A stretch of 49,224 bases of DNA from SIG440 sp045579055 (GTDB lineage Bacteria; Bacillota; Clostridia; Monoglobales; Monoglobaceae), in the NCBI GenBank assembly GCA_045579055.1, contig JAZNLK010000042.1, positions 1-49,224 of the forward strand. The letters are read 5' to 3'. The position numbers and the translations under genes were made by a program. Under the pieces are notes generated by a model. It worked only from the letters and a program-made list of their open reading frames with translations. It ran no database searches and was not told the DNA's origin. The stretch's first letter is position 1. Each line of letters begins with the position of its first letter. Of this stretch, positions 6,880 through 15,318 are shown piece by piece.

Positions 6880-9800
6880 TTATTTCACTTTTTTGACCGA
6901 ATCAGCCCCGAGAATATTTTCCAAAGCTTCGAGACATTTGTCATTTTTAAGCCAAAGAGACTTTGGTGCCTGAAGTGTTTCTTTTGTGTCTTCAAAGTAA
7001 ATTAAAACAGGAACCAAACCTCCTCCGCCACGAAGAACAGCCTTTACTTTGTCCAATTTCTCTTTATCTGTTGAATTCAGCTTCAGGTACAGTTTTTTGA
7101 AATCAAGAACTGTTGTTTCAAGGATTTCAACACCTTCAAGCCGAACCTTGGGAGGTTTGTCATCCTGAATGTCTAAATTTCCGCTGAGAACACAGAAATT
7201 CTCTTCCTGCAAAATACCGTCAAAACGTTTCACCTGCGATGGGAAAACAAGAACCTCAATTTCACCGGTAAGGTCTTCAAAGGTAATGTAAAGCATAAGC
7301 TCACCACGTTTTGTCAGCTGCTCCTTTCGCTTCGATACCATACCGGCAAGCTTCACCTTTGAATCCGTTTCGAACTTATTCCCATCGTTTTCAGATATTT
7401 CCAAAACATTAGTGCTTGAATTATTGATAATAACCGTTTCAAGTCCATCAAGTGGATGTCCTGAAACATAAACACCCATATATTCCTTTTCGGCATTAAG
7501 AAGTTCCTTTTGAGGAAGTTCCGGAATATTCGGAAAATCGTCCTCTATAACCGAAGATTCCTCATCAAACATTCCAAAAAAGTCAAGCTGTCCTGAAACC
7601 GAATTCCTTTGTTCACGGACAGCGGAATCAATCACACTTTCGTGAACGCTGAGCAAAACAGAACGGTTAAGATTCAGGCTGTCAAAAGCACCGCCTTTAA
7701 TCATTGATTCAACAAGACGTTTATTCAGCTTTTTGTCCGCCATTCTCTTGCAAAAATCTCTGAATGACGCAAAAGCACCGTTATCGTTCCTTTCCTTCGT
7801 CATATCGTCAATGAAAGCAGAGCCAACATTTTTGATAGCCGCAAGTCCGAATCGGATATTCTTTCCGTCAGGGACAAAGCTGGTATAGCTTTTGTTTACA
7901 TCCGGAGGAAGAATTCTTATTCCAAGCTTTTTTGCTTCATTTATGTGTTTTGTAATCTTCGTTGAATTACCCAGAACACTGGTCATCAAAGCGGCATAAA
8001 ACTCTGTGGGATAATGGCACTTGAGCCACGCCGTCTGATAAGACACAAACGCATATGCCGCTGCATGAGACTTGTTGAACGCATATTTTGCAAAGTCCAT
8101 CATTTCATCAAAAATTGAAACCGCTGTTTTTTCGTCAATTCCACGACTTATTGCACCTTCAACCTCAACTTCACCTTTGTCATTTTTTACACCGTAAACA
8201 AAGTTCTTGCGTTCCTGCTCCATCACATCTGTTTTCTTTTTTGACATAGCACGACGCACCAGGTCAGCACGTCCCAGAGAATATCCGCCAAGTTCACGGA
8301 CAATCTGCATTACCTGTTCCTGATAAACAATACAACCGTAAGTTACATTGAGAATAGGCTCAAGAAGCGGATGCTTATAGCTTATTTTCCCGCTGTTTTT
8401 GTTCGCAATATACTGAGGAATGGAATCCATCGGTCCCGGTCTGTAAAGTGATATTCCGGCAATTATATCTTCAATGGAGTTTGGCCTCAATTCCTTCATA
8501 AACTCCCTCATACCGCCGCTTTCAAGCTGAAAAACGCCATCCGTCTCGCCCCTTGAAATCATATTATATGTTTCAGGGTCTGACATATCAACTTCATCCA
8601 TATTTATATCTATGCCGTGCATCAGTTTTATATTATTAACAGCATCACGAATAACAGTCAGGGTTCTGAGACCCAAAAAGTCCATCTTCAAAAGTCCAAG
8701 ACGTTCAATTGTTGTCATTGTGAACTGAGTTGTGATAACATCATCATTTCTTGACAGAGGAACATACGTCTGCACAGGCTCACGTGTTATAACAACACCT
8801 GCCGCATGGGTTGATGTGTGTCTCGGAAGTCCTTCAAATTCCGAAGATACATCAATAAGGCGTTTCACCTGAGGGTCAGCATCATACATACCCTTTAGCT
8901 GTTTGTTTTCCTCAAGAGCACGTTCAATGGTCATATTCAATTCATTTGGAATCTGCTTTGCAACACTATCCACAAACCCAAGAGGCATATCAAGTGCTCG
9001 TCCCGTGTCACGAATTGACAGCTTTGCCGCCATTGTTCCGAAGGTCACAATCTGTGCCACCTTGTCGCTTCCGTATTTTTGATTAACGTAATCAATAACC
9101 TCACCGCGACGCTCATAGCAAAAGTCAATATCAATATCCGGCATTGTAACTCGTTCCGGATTCAGAAAACGTTCAAAAATCAGCTCATATTTTATCGGAT
9201 CAATATTGGTAATTTCCAGACAGTAGGAAACAATGCTGCCTGCGGCACTTCCTCTGCCGGGTCCAACCATAATTCCATTCTTTCTGGCAAAATGGATAAA
9301 GTCCCACACAATAAGAAAATAATCCACATACCCCATAGATTCAATGGTCTTCAGTTCATATTCAAGCCTTTCACGAAGTTCCAGCTCAGCTCCCGGGTAA
9401 CGCCGTTCAAAGCCCCGCTCACACAATTCACGCAAATACTGCGGTGAAGTGTAACCCTCAGGCAAATCGAACTTGGGAAGATGTAACTTTCCGAATTCAA
9501 TATCCACCTGACACATATCGGCAATTTTTTGTGAATTTTCAATTGCCTCCGGAATATACCCGAACAGCTCCTGCATTTCTGCCTCGGATTTGACAAACAT
9601 TTCGGATGTTGACATCTTCATTCTATCTTCCGAATTCACGGTTTTTCCCATCTGAATACACATCAAAATATCCTGATATTCAGCATCGTCACGCTTTGCA
9701 TAATGAATATCATTTGTCGCCACAATCCCCAGGTCAAGTTCACGGGCAAGTCTAATAAGCTCACGGTTAAGCATTTTCTGTTCAAATATTCCGTGATCCT

Positions 9801-10323
9801 GAATTTCAATAAAATAATTTTCTTTACCGAAAATATCTATAAACTCAAGTGCAGACTGTTTTGCACTTTCATAGTCCTTATTCAGTATTTTTTTTGACAG
9901 AACACCAAGCATACAGGCACTGAGTGCGATAATTCCTTCACTGTTCCGGCGAAGGACTTCCATATCAATTCTTGGCTTATAGTAAAAACCTTCAACGTAT
10001 CCGATGGATACAATATTCATAAGGTTTTTGTATCCCTGATTATTCTTTGCAAGCAATATAAGATGCGAGCTTTTTGAATCAAGCTCATGAATCTTGTCGT
10101 GTCTGCTCCGTGCGGCAACATAAACCTCACATCCCAGAACCGGCTTTATTCCTATGCTTTTGGCATATTCATAGAACTCAATGACTCCAAACATACAACC
10201 GTGGTCGGTTATCGCCATTGAAGTTTGTCCCACTTCTTTTGCTCTGTCAAGTATTTTTTTTACTGTTCCTTCACCATCCAGCAAGCTGTATGCCGTATGC
10301 GTATGTAAATGTGCGAAAGCCAC
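6880..10323 (-). CDS. dnaE: DNA polymerase III alpha subunit, DnaE type
   Basis: This replicative polymerase has 1147 residues, a normal length for DnaE1. An N-terminal PHP domain opens MAFAHLHTHTAYSLLDG. The polymerase core has GPGRGSAAGS at about 350 and the catalytic aspartates in PDIDIDF at about 390. A helix-hairpin-helix region follows, then a C-terminal OB fold with GYSLGRADLVRRAMSKK upstream and LMLYITFEDLTGEIEVLVF within it. The start is GTG at 10323, seven bases after AAAGGCGG; a TTG six codons earlier lies inside the SD and is rejected. In Clostridia DnaE works beside PolC, which is not in this window. It follows whiA by 39 bases in a conserved order. Confidence 0.97.
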   Translation of the reverse strand: MAFAHLHTHTAYSLLDGEGTVKKILDRAKEVGQTSMAITDHGCMFGVIEFYEYAKSIGIKPVLGCEVYVAARSRHDKIHELDSKSSHLILLAKNNQGYKNLMNIVSIGYVEGFYYKPRIDMEVLRRNSEGIIALSACMLGVLSKKILNKDYESAKQSALEFIDIFGKENYFIEIQDHGIFEQKMLNRELIRLARELDLGIVATNDIHYAKRDDAEYQDILMCIQMGKTVNSEDRMKMSTSEMFVKSEAEMQELFGYIPEAIENSQKIADMCQVDIEFGKLHLPKFDLPEGYTSPQYLRELCERGFERRYPGAELELRERLEYELKTIESMGYVDYFLIVWDFIHFARKNGIMVGPGRGSAAGSIVSYCLEITNIDPIKYELIFERFLNPERVTMPDIDIDFCYERRGEVIDYVNQKYGSDKVAQIVTFGTMAAKLSIRDTGRALDMPLGFVDSVAKQIPNELNMTIERALEENKQLKGMYDADPQVKRLIDVSSEFEGLPRHTSTHAAGVVITREPVQTYVPLSRNDDVITTQFTMTTIERLGLLKMDFLGLRTLTVIRDAVNNIKLMHGIDINMDEVDMSDPETYNMISRGETDGVFQLESGGMREFMKELRPNSIEDIIAGISLYRPGPMDSIPQYIANKNSGKISYKHPLLEPILNVTYGCIVYQEQVMQIVRELGGYSLGRADLVRRAMSKKKTDVMEQERKNFVYGVKNDKGEVEVEGAISRGIDEKTAVSIFDEMMDFAKYAFNKSHAAAYAFVSYQTAWLKCHYPTEFYAALMTSVLGNSTKITKHINEAKKLGIRILPPDVNKSYTSFVPDGKNIRFGLAAIKNVGSAFIDDMTKERNDNGAFASFRDFCKRMADKKLNKRLVESMIKGGAFDSLNLNRSVLLSVHESVIDSAVREQRNSVSGQLDFFGMFDEESSVIEDDFPNIPELPQKELLNAEKEYMGVYVSGHPLDGLETVIINNSSTNVLEISENDGNKFETDSKVKLAGMVSKRKEQLTKRGELMLYITFEDLTGEIEVLVFPSQVKRFDGILQEENFCVLSGNLDIQDDKPPKVRLEGVEILETTVLDFKKLYLKLNSTDKEKLDKVKAVLRGGGGLVPVLIYFEDTKETLQAPKSLWLKNDKCLEALENILGADSVKKVK

Positions 10324-10362
10324 ATAATCACCGCCTTTCAAAAATCTTTGTCAGCAGAAAAT

Positions 10363-11238
10363 TCACAAATCTTCCGCCATATCAATAATTCTTTTTAATC
10401 TGTGGTTCACCCCTGATTTGGAAAGAGGCGGAACAAGCTTCTTTCCCAACTGCTCAAGGCTCAGATCCTTGTTGTCACGCCTCAATTCTGCAACCGCCCG
10501 CAGCTCATCATCAAGATTATCCAATCCGATTTTTTCATCAATTTTTTCAATTGCTCTTATCTGTCGGATTGCCGCTGTTATAACTTTATCCATATTGGCA
10601 GTCTCTCCGTTTGATGTCCTGGTTATATCGTTACGGACTTCACGTTCGATTTTAACATTCAAAACTTCCATCTGAGAACTGAACGCACCCATATGTGCCA
10701 AGGCATCGCAGATAATATCACTGTTTTTGGTATACAAAACATAGCTGTTTTTCTTTTCAACCGTCCTTAGCGGCAGTCCCATAAAATCAAGTAGCTTTTT
10801 GAATCCGTCGTGAATTTTTTTGCTTGGTGTCGCAAATTCCATATTATAATTCTTGTTGGGATCCACAACCGTTCCGCCGCCCAAAAACGCACCTCGCAAA
10901 TATGCATCTCTGCAACATTCATTGTTGATAATATTCTCGGTTATGCCATTCTTCGCAGATTCATATTCCATTATTTTTTGTATAAATCTTCTGTCGGTAA
11001 GTGTGCAGAAAAAACTGTTTTTTGAGCTCTGAACATCAACAGAAACCGCAAGACACTTTTTTGCAAGGGCACAGAATCGTTCCACCGTCTCACGGTTCTC
11101 CAGCGATACTCTCACGTCAATTCCTTTGAATCTGCCGGCAAACATAAGAATTCCCATCATTTCGGCTTCACAGCAACAAGGTTCACCCAATTCCTGTTTG
11201 CACAAATATTCTTTTGTTTTTTGTGAAAAAGACTTCAA
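10363..11238 (-). CDS. whiA: DNA-binding protein WhiA
   Basis: WhiA is a conserved Gram-positive protein that combines an N-terminal LAGLIDADG homing-endonuclease-like fold without nuclease activity with a C-terminal helix-turn-helix. It influences cell division and, in Streptomyces, sporulation. Visible hallmarks are RDAYLRGAFLGGGTVVDPNKNY in the first domain, NGETANMDKVITAAIRQI in the linker and LSKSGVNHRLKRI in the HTH near the C terminus. The start is taken as TTG at 11238 (MKSFSQKTKEYLCKQ) because GGGGGAG lies seven bases upstream and the family begins here. A TTG at 11286 would add a non-conserved tail overlapping murB. The predicted 291 residues are slightly short for the family. Confidence 0.93.
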   Translation of the reverse strand: MKSFSQKTKEYLCKQELGEPCCCEAEMMGILMFAGRFKGIDVRVSLENRETVERFCALAKKCLAVSVDVQSSKNSFFCTLTDRRFIQKIMEYESAKNGITENIINNECCRDAYLRGAFLGGGTVVDPNKNYNMEFATPSKKIHDGFKKLLDFMGLPLRTVEKKNSYVLYTKNSDIICDALAHMGAFSSQMEVLNVKIEREVRNDITRTSNGETANMDKVITAAIRQIRAIEKIDEKIGLDNLDDELRAVAELRRDNKDLSLEQLGKKLVPPLSKSGVNHRLKRIIDMAEDL

Positions 11239-11272
11239 TTCGGGTCTCCCCCTTCCACCGCAATTTTTCTTT

Positions 11273-12172
11273 CTAAAACTCACCAATCATCTTAACTTCG
11301 GGTTCCAGTTCAACCCCGAATTTTTCAAAAACCGTTTTCTTTACGTATTCAATCAAATCAAGAACATCCTTTGCCGTTGCCCCACCTTTGTTTATTATAA
11401 AGCCTGCGTGCTTTTCCGAAACCTGGGCTCCTCCGATTGAATATCCTTTGAGCTTTGCCTGTTCAATGAGCCCTCCGGCAAAATGACCGACCGGTCTTTT
11501 AAAAGTGCTTCCTGCACTGGGTTTATTGAGAGGCTGTTTCGATACACGTCTTTGGGTATAGTCTGCGATTCTCGCTTTTATTTCGTCAATGTTATCCTTT
11601 TTCAGTTTCAATTTACAACCAAGAATAACATAATCGCCCGAAGTGAACATACTGGTTCTGTAGTCAAAACCACATTCCTCACAAGATACCTCAAAAACAT
11701 TGCCCGACATATCCATATATCTGACTGAAGTGATAACTTCTTTCATTTCGTGCTCATAGGCACCTGCATTCATAAAAACCGCTCCGCCTATACTGCCCGG
11801 TATGCCGGAAGCAAACTCAATGCCTGCCAATCCAGCTTCAAGAGCCGCATTGGAAACACGTGACAAAATTGCTCCGGCTTCTGCATAAATTTCATCTTCC
11901 CGTACTTCAATCTTCTCCATTTTTCGGCAAGTACAAATCACCGCACCGCAAAAGCCCTTGTCTCCTACCAACAGATTTGAGCCGTTACCCAACACAAAAT
12001 ATGGAATTTCTGCCTCCACAACAGCTTTCAGTGTATCACGGAGTTGTTCCTCTGTTTCGGGCATCAGGAACCATCGTGCCGGTCCTCCTATTTTGAATGT
12101 TGTGTGGTTGCAAAGAGGTTCATTTTCAAGAACATTTTCGCATCCAAGAATACTTTCAAAAATATCTCGCAT
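11273..12172 (-). CDS. murB: UDP-N-acetylenolpyruvoylglucosamine reductase
   Basis: This FAD enzyme reduces UDP-GlcNAc-enolpyruvate to UDP-MurNAc in the cytoplasm, the second step committed to peptidoglycan. The FAD-binding part has TTFKIGGPARWF near residue 24, LGNGSNLLV near 57 and GIPGSIGGAVFMNAGAYEHE near 115. The C-terminal part has KPSAGSTFKRP near 226, whose Ser is the catalytic proton donor, and a conserved Glu near the end. It is a type II MurB, about 300 residues. ATG at 12172 is preferred to the GTG two codons upstream because the AGAAAGG site is better spaced. It lies between hprK and whiA. Confidence 0.95.
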   Translation of the reverse strand: MRDIFESILGCENVLENEPLCNHTTFKIGGPARWFLMPETEEQLRDTLKAVVEAEIPYFVLGNGSNLLVGDKGFCGAVICTCRKMEKIEVREDEIYAEAGAILSRVSNAALEAGLAGIEFASGIPGSIGGAVFMNAGAYEHEMKEVITSVRYMDMSGNVFEVSCEECGFDYRTSMFTSGDYVILGCKLKLKKDNIDEIKARIADYTQRRVSKQPLNKPSAGSTFKRPVGHFAGGLIEQAKLKGYSIGGAQVSEKHAGFIINKGGATAKDVLDLIEYVKKTVFEKFGVELEPEVKMIGEF

Positions 12173-12291
12173 ATTCACATTTGCCTTTCTCTATACTAAA
12201 AACAAAAAACTCTGTTTTTCTTTTCTGATAAATATTTTATGAATCTTTCAGCATTTAAATTCATAACCGGTTTTTCATTTATACTGTCCTT

Positions 12292-13218
12292 CTATTCCTC
12301 TTCGCTCATCTGTTCAATAAGTCTGTTGTTCAGTTCCTCTGCTGCATTGTATCCCATACGCCGCTGACGGTTGTTCATTGCCGCAATTTCAAATATAACA
12401 GCAAGGTTACGTCCGGGACGAATAGGAATTGTCAAAGATGGTACATTGTTGCCGAGAATTTCAATATAATTATCCACCAGACCCAAGCGGTCATACTGCT
12501 TGCCCTTCTGCCATGCCTCAAGCTGAATAACAAGATCAATCTTTTCGGTGTCCTTTACGGCACCCATACCAAAAATTTTCTTTACGTCAATAATTCCGAT
12601 ACCGCGCATTTCAATAAAATGTCTGATTATTTCCGGCGAACTGCCCACCAGTGTTTTGGATGAAACCCTTCTGATTTCCACCGCATCATCAGCCACAAGT
12701 CGGTGACCTCTCTTCATAAGTTCAACAGCGGCTTCACTCTTGCCAATTCCGCTTTCGCCCAGAATAAGGATACCCTCACCGTATACCTCAACCAAAACAC
12801 CGTGGCGGGTGATTCTCGGTGCAAGCTCAACATTCAGAAAAGAAATCAGTGCACTCATAAAGCTGGAGGTTCCCAAAGATGTTTTCAGAATATTCCTTTT
12901 ATGTTTTTCTGCAATCTCAAGAACTTCAGGACAAATCTCAATATCTCTGGTAAAGACAAGAACCGGAATTTCCTGCGATAGGAGTTCTTCCACTCTTTCA
13001 TAACGTTCCTCAGAAGACAGAGCTGTGAGGTATGTGTTTTCGACCATACCTATAACCTGAATCCGTTTCGGGTCGAAATAATCAAAAAATCCCGCAAGCT
13101 GCAATCCCGGTCGGTTTATATCCGTTGTTTCAATCAAAACATCCGGATTAGGCACAAATACTTCCTCCAGCTTGAATTCTTTTATAATCTTGCTTAGTTT
13201 AACTGTGAAAACGTCCAT
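12292..13218 (-). CDS. hprK: HPr kinase/phosphorylase
   Basis: This 308-residue bifunctional enzyme phosphorylates HPr on Ser-46 and removes the phosphate again, setting carbon catabolite repression in Firmicutes. The N-terminal domain covers about 1-130. The catalytic domain has Walker A GESGIGKS at about residue 152, the metal-binding VADDAVEI just after it, and the family signature MRGIGIIDVKKIFGMGAVK near 200. The ATG at 13218 (MDVFTVKLSKI) is chosen because GCGGGGGATGAG lies correctly upstream; earlier in-frame starts overlap the promoter. It is the first gene of the minus-strand hprK-murB-whiA-dnaE-CDF series. Confidence 0.96.
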   Translation of the reverse strand: MDVFTVKLSKIIKEFKLEEVFVPNPDVLIETTDINRPGLQLAGFFDYFDPKRIQVIGMVENTYLTALSSEERYERVEELLSQEIPVLVFTRDIEICPEVLEIAEKHKRNILKTSLGTSSFMSALISFLNVELAPRITRHGVLVEVYGEGILILGESGIGKSEAAVELMKRGHRLVADDAVEIRRVSSKTLVGSSPEIIRHFIEMRGIGIIDVKKIFGMGAVKDTEKIDLVIQLEAWQKGKQYDRLGLVDNYIEILGNNVPSLTIPIRPGRNLAVIFEIAAMNNRQRRMGYNAAEELNNRLIEQMSEEE

Positions 13219-13257
13219 TTTTCTCATCCCCCGCATAAACAAACATAGTATATAGTC

Positions 13258-13285
13258 AGTATACCACATTTTCCTGTTTTTGCAA
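13258..13285 (-). promoter_or_regulatory. Sigma-A promoter of hprK
   Basis: TTGCAA (13280-13285), a 16-base spacer and TATACT (13258-13263) on the minus strand. The TGG just before the -10 box also makes an extended -10 element. Confidence 0.75.
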
Positions 13286-13329
13286 ATAGATATATTGAAT
13301 TTTTAATTCAGAAATATTAAAAATTTTTC

Positions 13330-13358
13330 TTGACTTTTCACCCCATTTATGTTATTAT
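13330..13358 (+). promoter_or_regulatory. Sigma-A promoter of the tRNA pair
   Basis: TTGACT (13330-13335) and TATTAT (13353-13358) are separated by 17 bases, 19 bases before the tRNA-Asp 5' end. Confidence 0.75.
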
Positions 13359-13377
13359 CTTTTAGTGGCTAAGATAT

Positions 13378-13454
13378 GGTCCGGTAGTTCAGTTGGTTAG
13401 AATGCCAGCCTGTCACGCTGGAGGTCGTGGGTTCGAGCCCCATCCGGATCGCCA
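13378..13454 (+). tRNA. tRNA-Asp (GTC), CCA encoded
   Basis: The seven-base acceptor stem GGTCCGG pairs with CCGGATC (one G-U). The D arm, an anticodon loop CTGTCAC giving anticodon GTC, and a TTCGAGC T loop are all present. G73 is followed by an encoded CCA. G73 is the usual aspartate discriminator. Confidence 0.97.
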
Positions 13455-13457
13455 TAT

Positions 13458-13533
<76 letters not shown>

Positions 13534-13569
13534 AAAACCGTAGATTCTGAAGGAATCTACGGTTTTTTT
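13534..13569 (+). terminator. Rho-independent terminator of the tRNA operon
   Basis: A 12-base-pair stem AACCGTAGATTC / GAATCTACGGTT with a five-base loop is followed by T residues on the plus strand. Confidence 0.92.
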
Positions 13570-13585
13570 ACTTTATTTGTCGTTT

Positions 13586-13603
13586 TTGTTGACAACTCAA
13601 CAA
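13586..13603 (+). promoter_or_regulatory. MarR operator candidate 1 (over the -35 box)
   Basis: TTGTTGA-CAAC-TCAACAA is a perfect 7+4+7 palindrome that covers the -35 hexamer of the marR promoter. It is almost identical to the second site 36 bases downstream. Confidence 0.7.
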
Positions 13604-13617
13604 AGTTATTGTATACT
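13589..13617 (+). promoter_or_regulatory. Sigma-A promoter of marR-adh-aldh
   Basis: TTGACA (13589-13594) and TATACT (13612-13617) have a 17-base spacer. The promoter is flanked and overlapped by two MarR operator candidates, so it should be repressed by the MarR protein bound to DNA. Confidence 0.85.
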
Positions 13618-13621
13618 TAAA

Positions 13622-13639
13622 TCGTTGACCCATCAACAA
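13622..13639 (+). promoter_or_regulatory. MarR operator candidate 2 (over the transcription start)
   Basis: TCGTTGA-CCCA-TCAACAA shares the TTGTTGA-N4-TCAACAA design with site 1 (one mismatch in the left arm). It begins five bases after the -10 box, so it covers the expected start of transcription. Centre-to-centre distance to site 1 is 36 bases. Confidence 0.7.
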
Positions 13640-13659
13640 TTTAAGAAAGGATAACAAAA

Positions 13660-14127
13660 ATGATACCCAGATTTGAAAAATTTACAGCAAACATATCTTT
13701 GGCATACAAATATATAATCAAAATAAAAGCCCACGAAATGAGCGAATTCGGATTAAAGGCGTCGCACGTTATGTGTCTTTTCTTCATTGGAAGAACCACC
13801 GACGGACTCTCAGCAGGCGAACTGGTCGACCTTTGCAACGAAGACAAAAGCGGCATTTCAAAGGCACTCAACGTTCTCAAAGAAAAGGAATATATTTCCG
13901 CAAACGCCAAAGACCTGTCAAAAAAATACCGCATCCGATATACGATAACCACCAAAGGCATTGCCATATACGACCGGATTATTGATGCAATAAACGATGT
14001 AATCGAAAAGTGCAACCAAGGGCTCAGCGAGAATGAACGTCGGATATTTTATGAAACCTTTGAAAAAATCATAACAAATCTGATAAATTTTCACAACGAA
14101 ATGGAGAAACCTTATGAACATATTTAA
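13660..14127 (+). CDS. MarR-family transcriptional regulator
   Basis: This 155-residue protein has the winged helix-turn-helix fold of MarR repressors. The recognition region is LSAGELVDLCNEDKSGISKALNVL at about residues 50-73. The wing follows with KKYRIRYTITTKGIAIYDRI, typical of the family. Helices at both ends would form the dimer interface. It starts at ATG with AGAAAGGATA upstream. Two matching palindromes at its promoter indicate autoregulation together with the downstream dehydrogenases. The ligand is unknown; an aldehyde, alcohol or phenolic compound would suit the neighbours. Confidence 0.9.
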   Translation: MIPRFEKFTANISLAYKYIIKIKAHEMSEFGLKASHVMCLFFIGRTTDGLSAGELVDLCNEDKSGISKALNVLKEKEYISANAKDLSKKYRIRYTITTKGIAIYDRIIDAINDVIEKCNQGLSENERRIFYETFEKIITNLINFHNEMEKPYEHI

Positions 14128-15313
14128 AAAAATATACTGTCGGACATTTCAGACTATTTTTAAATTGGCAATTCCCATCCTCCCATATCGGAATCCAAAG
14201 ATCCTGGAGTCCGTTGCGGACATTGCAAATCTGTTGAAAGAAAAACAGTATGACAATGTTCTGATAGTAACCGACAAACAGGTCAAAAAAATCGGGACGT
14301 TTGAACAACTAATCAGTTCTATGGAAAGGGCTGAAATAAACGTATCCATTTATGCTGAAACCGTACAAAATCCAACAGTTCACAACGTTGAAAATGCGGC
14401 ACAGCTCTACAAAACCAACAAGTGTCGGGCAATCATCGGGTTTGGTGGAGGTTCTCCTATGGATTGTGCAAAAGCAGTCGGTGCAAGAATTGCAAAACCC
14501 AACAAACCACTTCAAAAAATGAAAGGGATTCTCAAAATACGCAAAAAAACGCCTTTCTTAATTGCAATTCCCACAACTGCCGGAACCGGAAGCGAAACGA
14601 CAGTAACAAGTGTAATCACCGACAGCGAAAAAAACTACAAATTCACAATCAACGACTTTCCGCTCATCCCCGATGTTGCGGTTCTTGACCCTGAAGTTAC
14701 CAAAACCCTGCCTAAGCATCTAGTTTCAACCACCGGTATGGATGCTCTCACGCACGCCTTTGAAGCATATATCGGAGGTTCAACTGTCAAGTCCACCCAA
14801 AAGGATGCATTGGAAGCAACAGGTTTGATTTCAACATACTTAAAGGAAGCCTATGACCACACCGAAAATATTAAAGCACGGCGTAATATGCTTTACGCAT
14901 CCCATATGGCAGGTCGTGCCTTTTCAAAATCGTATGTTGGTTACTGTCATGCTGTGGCACATACTTTAGGCGGTCAATATCACATTCCTCATGGGCTGGC
15001 AAATGCCGTTCTTCTTCCACACATTCTGGAAGAATACGGCAAAGCTGCTCACAAAAAGCTGAAAAACCTTGCCATCGCCGCAGGAATCGCTGATGCATCA
15101 ACTTCTGCAGAAGACGCCGCAAAAGATTTCATTCAGATGATTCGTGATATGAACAAAAGTATGGAAATCCCCGAAAAACTAAGCGGAATCAAGATAGAAG
15201 ATATCCCAACACTTTCGGCATATGCCGAAAAAGAAGCAAATCCCCTCTATCCCGTTCCGAAACTTTTCACGGCGAAGGAACTGGAAAAATTCTATTATGA
15301 TGTTATGGAGTGA
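14114..15313 (+). CDS. Iron-containing (group III) alcohol dehydrogenase
   Basis: This 399-residue NAD(P)-dependent oxidoreductase interconverts alcohols and aldehydes. GFGGGSPMDCAKAVG (about 107-121) binds the cofactor, and PTTAGTGSE (about 155-163) is the group III signature. Metal ligands are seen in GMDALTHAFEAY (Asp and His, about 205-216) and in CHAVAHTLGG and HIPHGLANAV (His residues, about 277-300). GGAG lies upstream of the ATG, which overlaps the end of marR by 14 bases. It overlaps the next gene's upstream region and almost certainly works with that aldehyde dehydrogenase, making or removing an aldehyde intermediate. Confidence 0.93.
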   Translation: MNIFKKIYCRTFQTIFKLAIPILPYRNPKILESVADIANLLKEKQYDNVLIVTDKQVKKIGTFEQLISSMERAEINVSIYAETVQNPTVHNVENAAQLYKTNKCRAIIGFGGGSPMDCAKAVGARIAKPNKPLQKMKGILKIRKKTPFLIAIPTTAGTGSETTVTSVITDSEKNYKFTINDFPLIPDVAVLDPEVTKTLPKHLVSTTGMDALTHAFEAYIGGSTVKSTQKDALEATGLISTYLKEAYDHTENIKARRNMLYASHMAGRAFSKSYVGYCHAVAHTLGGQYHIPHGLANAVLLPHILEEYGKAAHKKLKNLAIAAGIADASTSAEDAAKDFIQMIRDMNKSMEIPEKLSGIKIEDIPTLSAYAEKEANPLYPVPKLFTAKELEKFYYDVME

Positions 15314-15318
15314 ATTAT

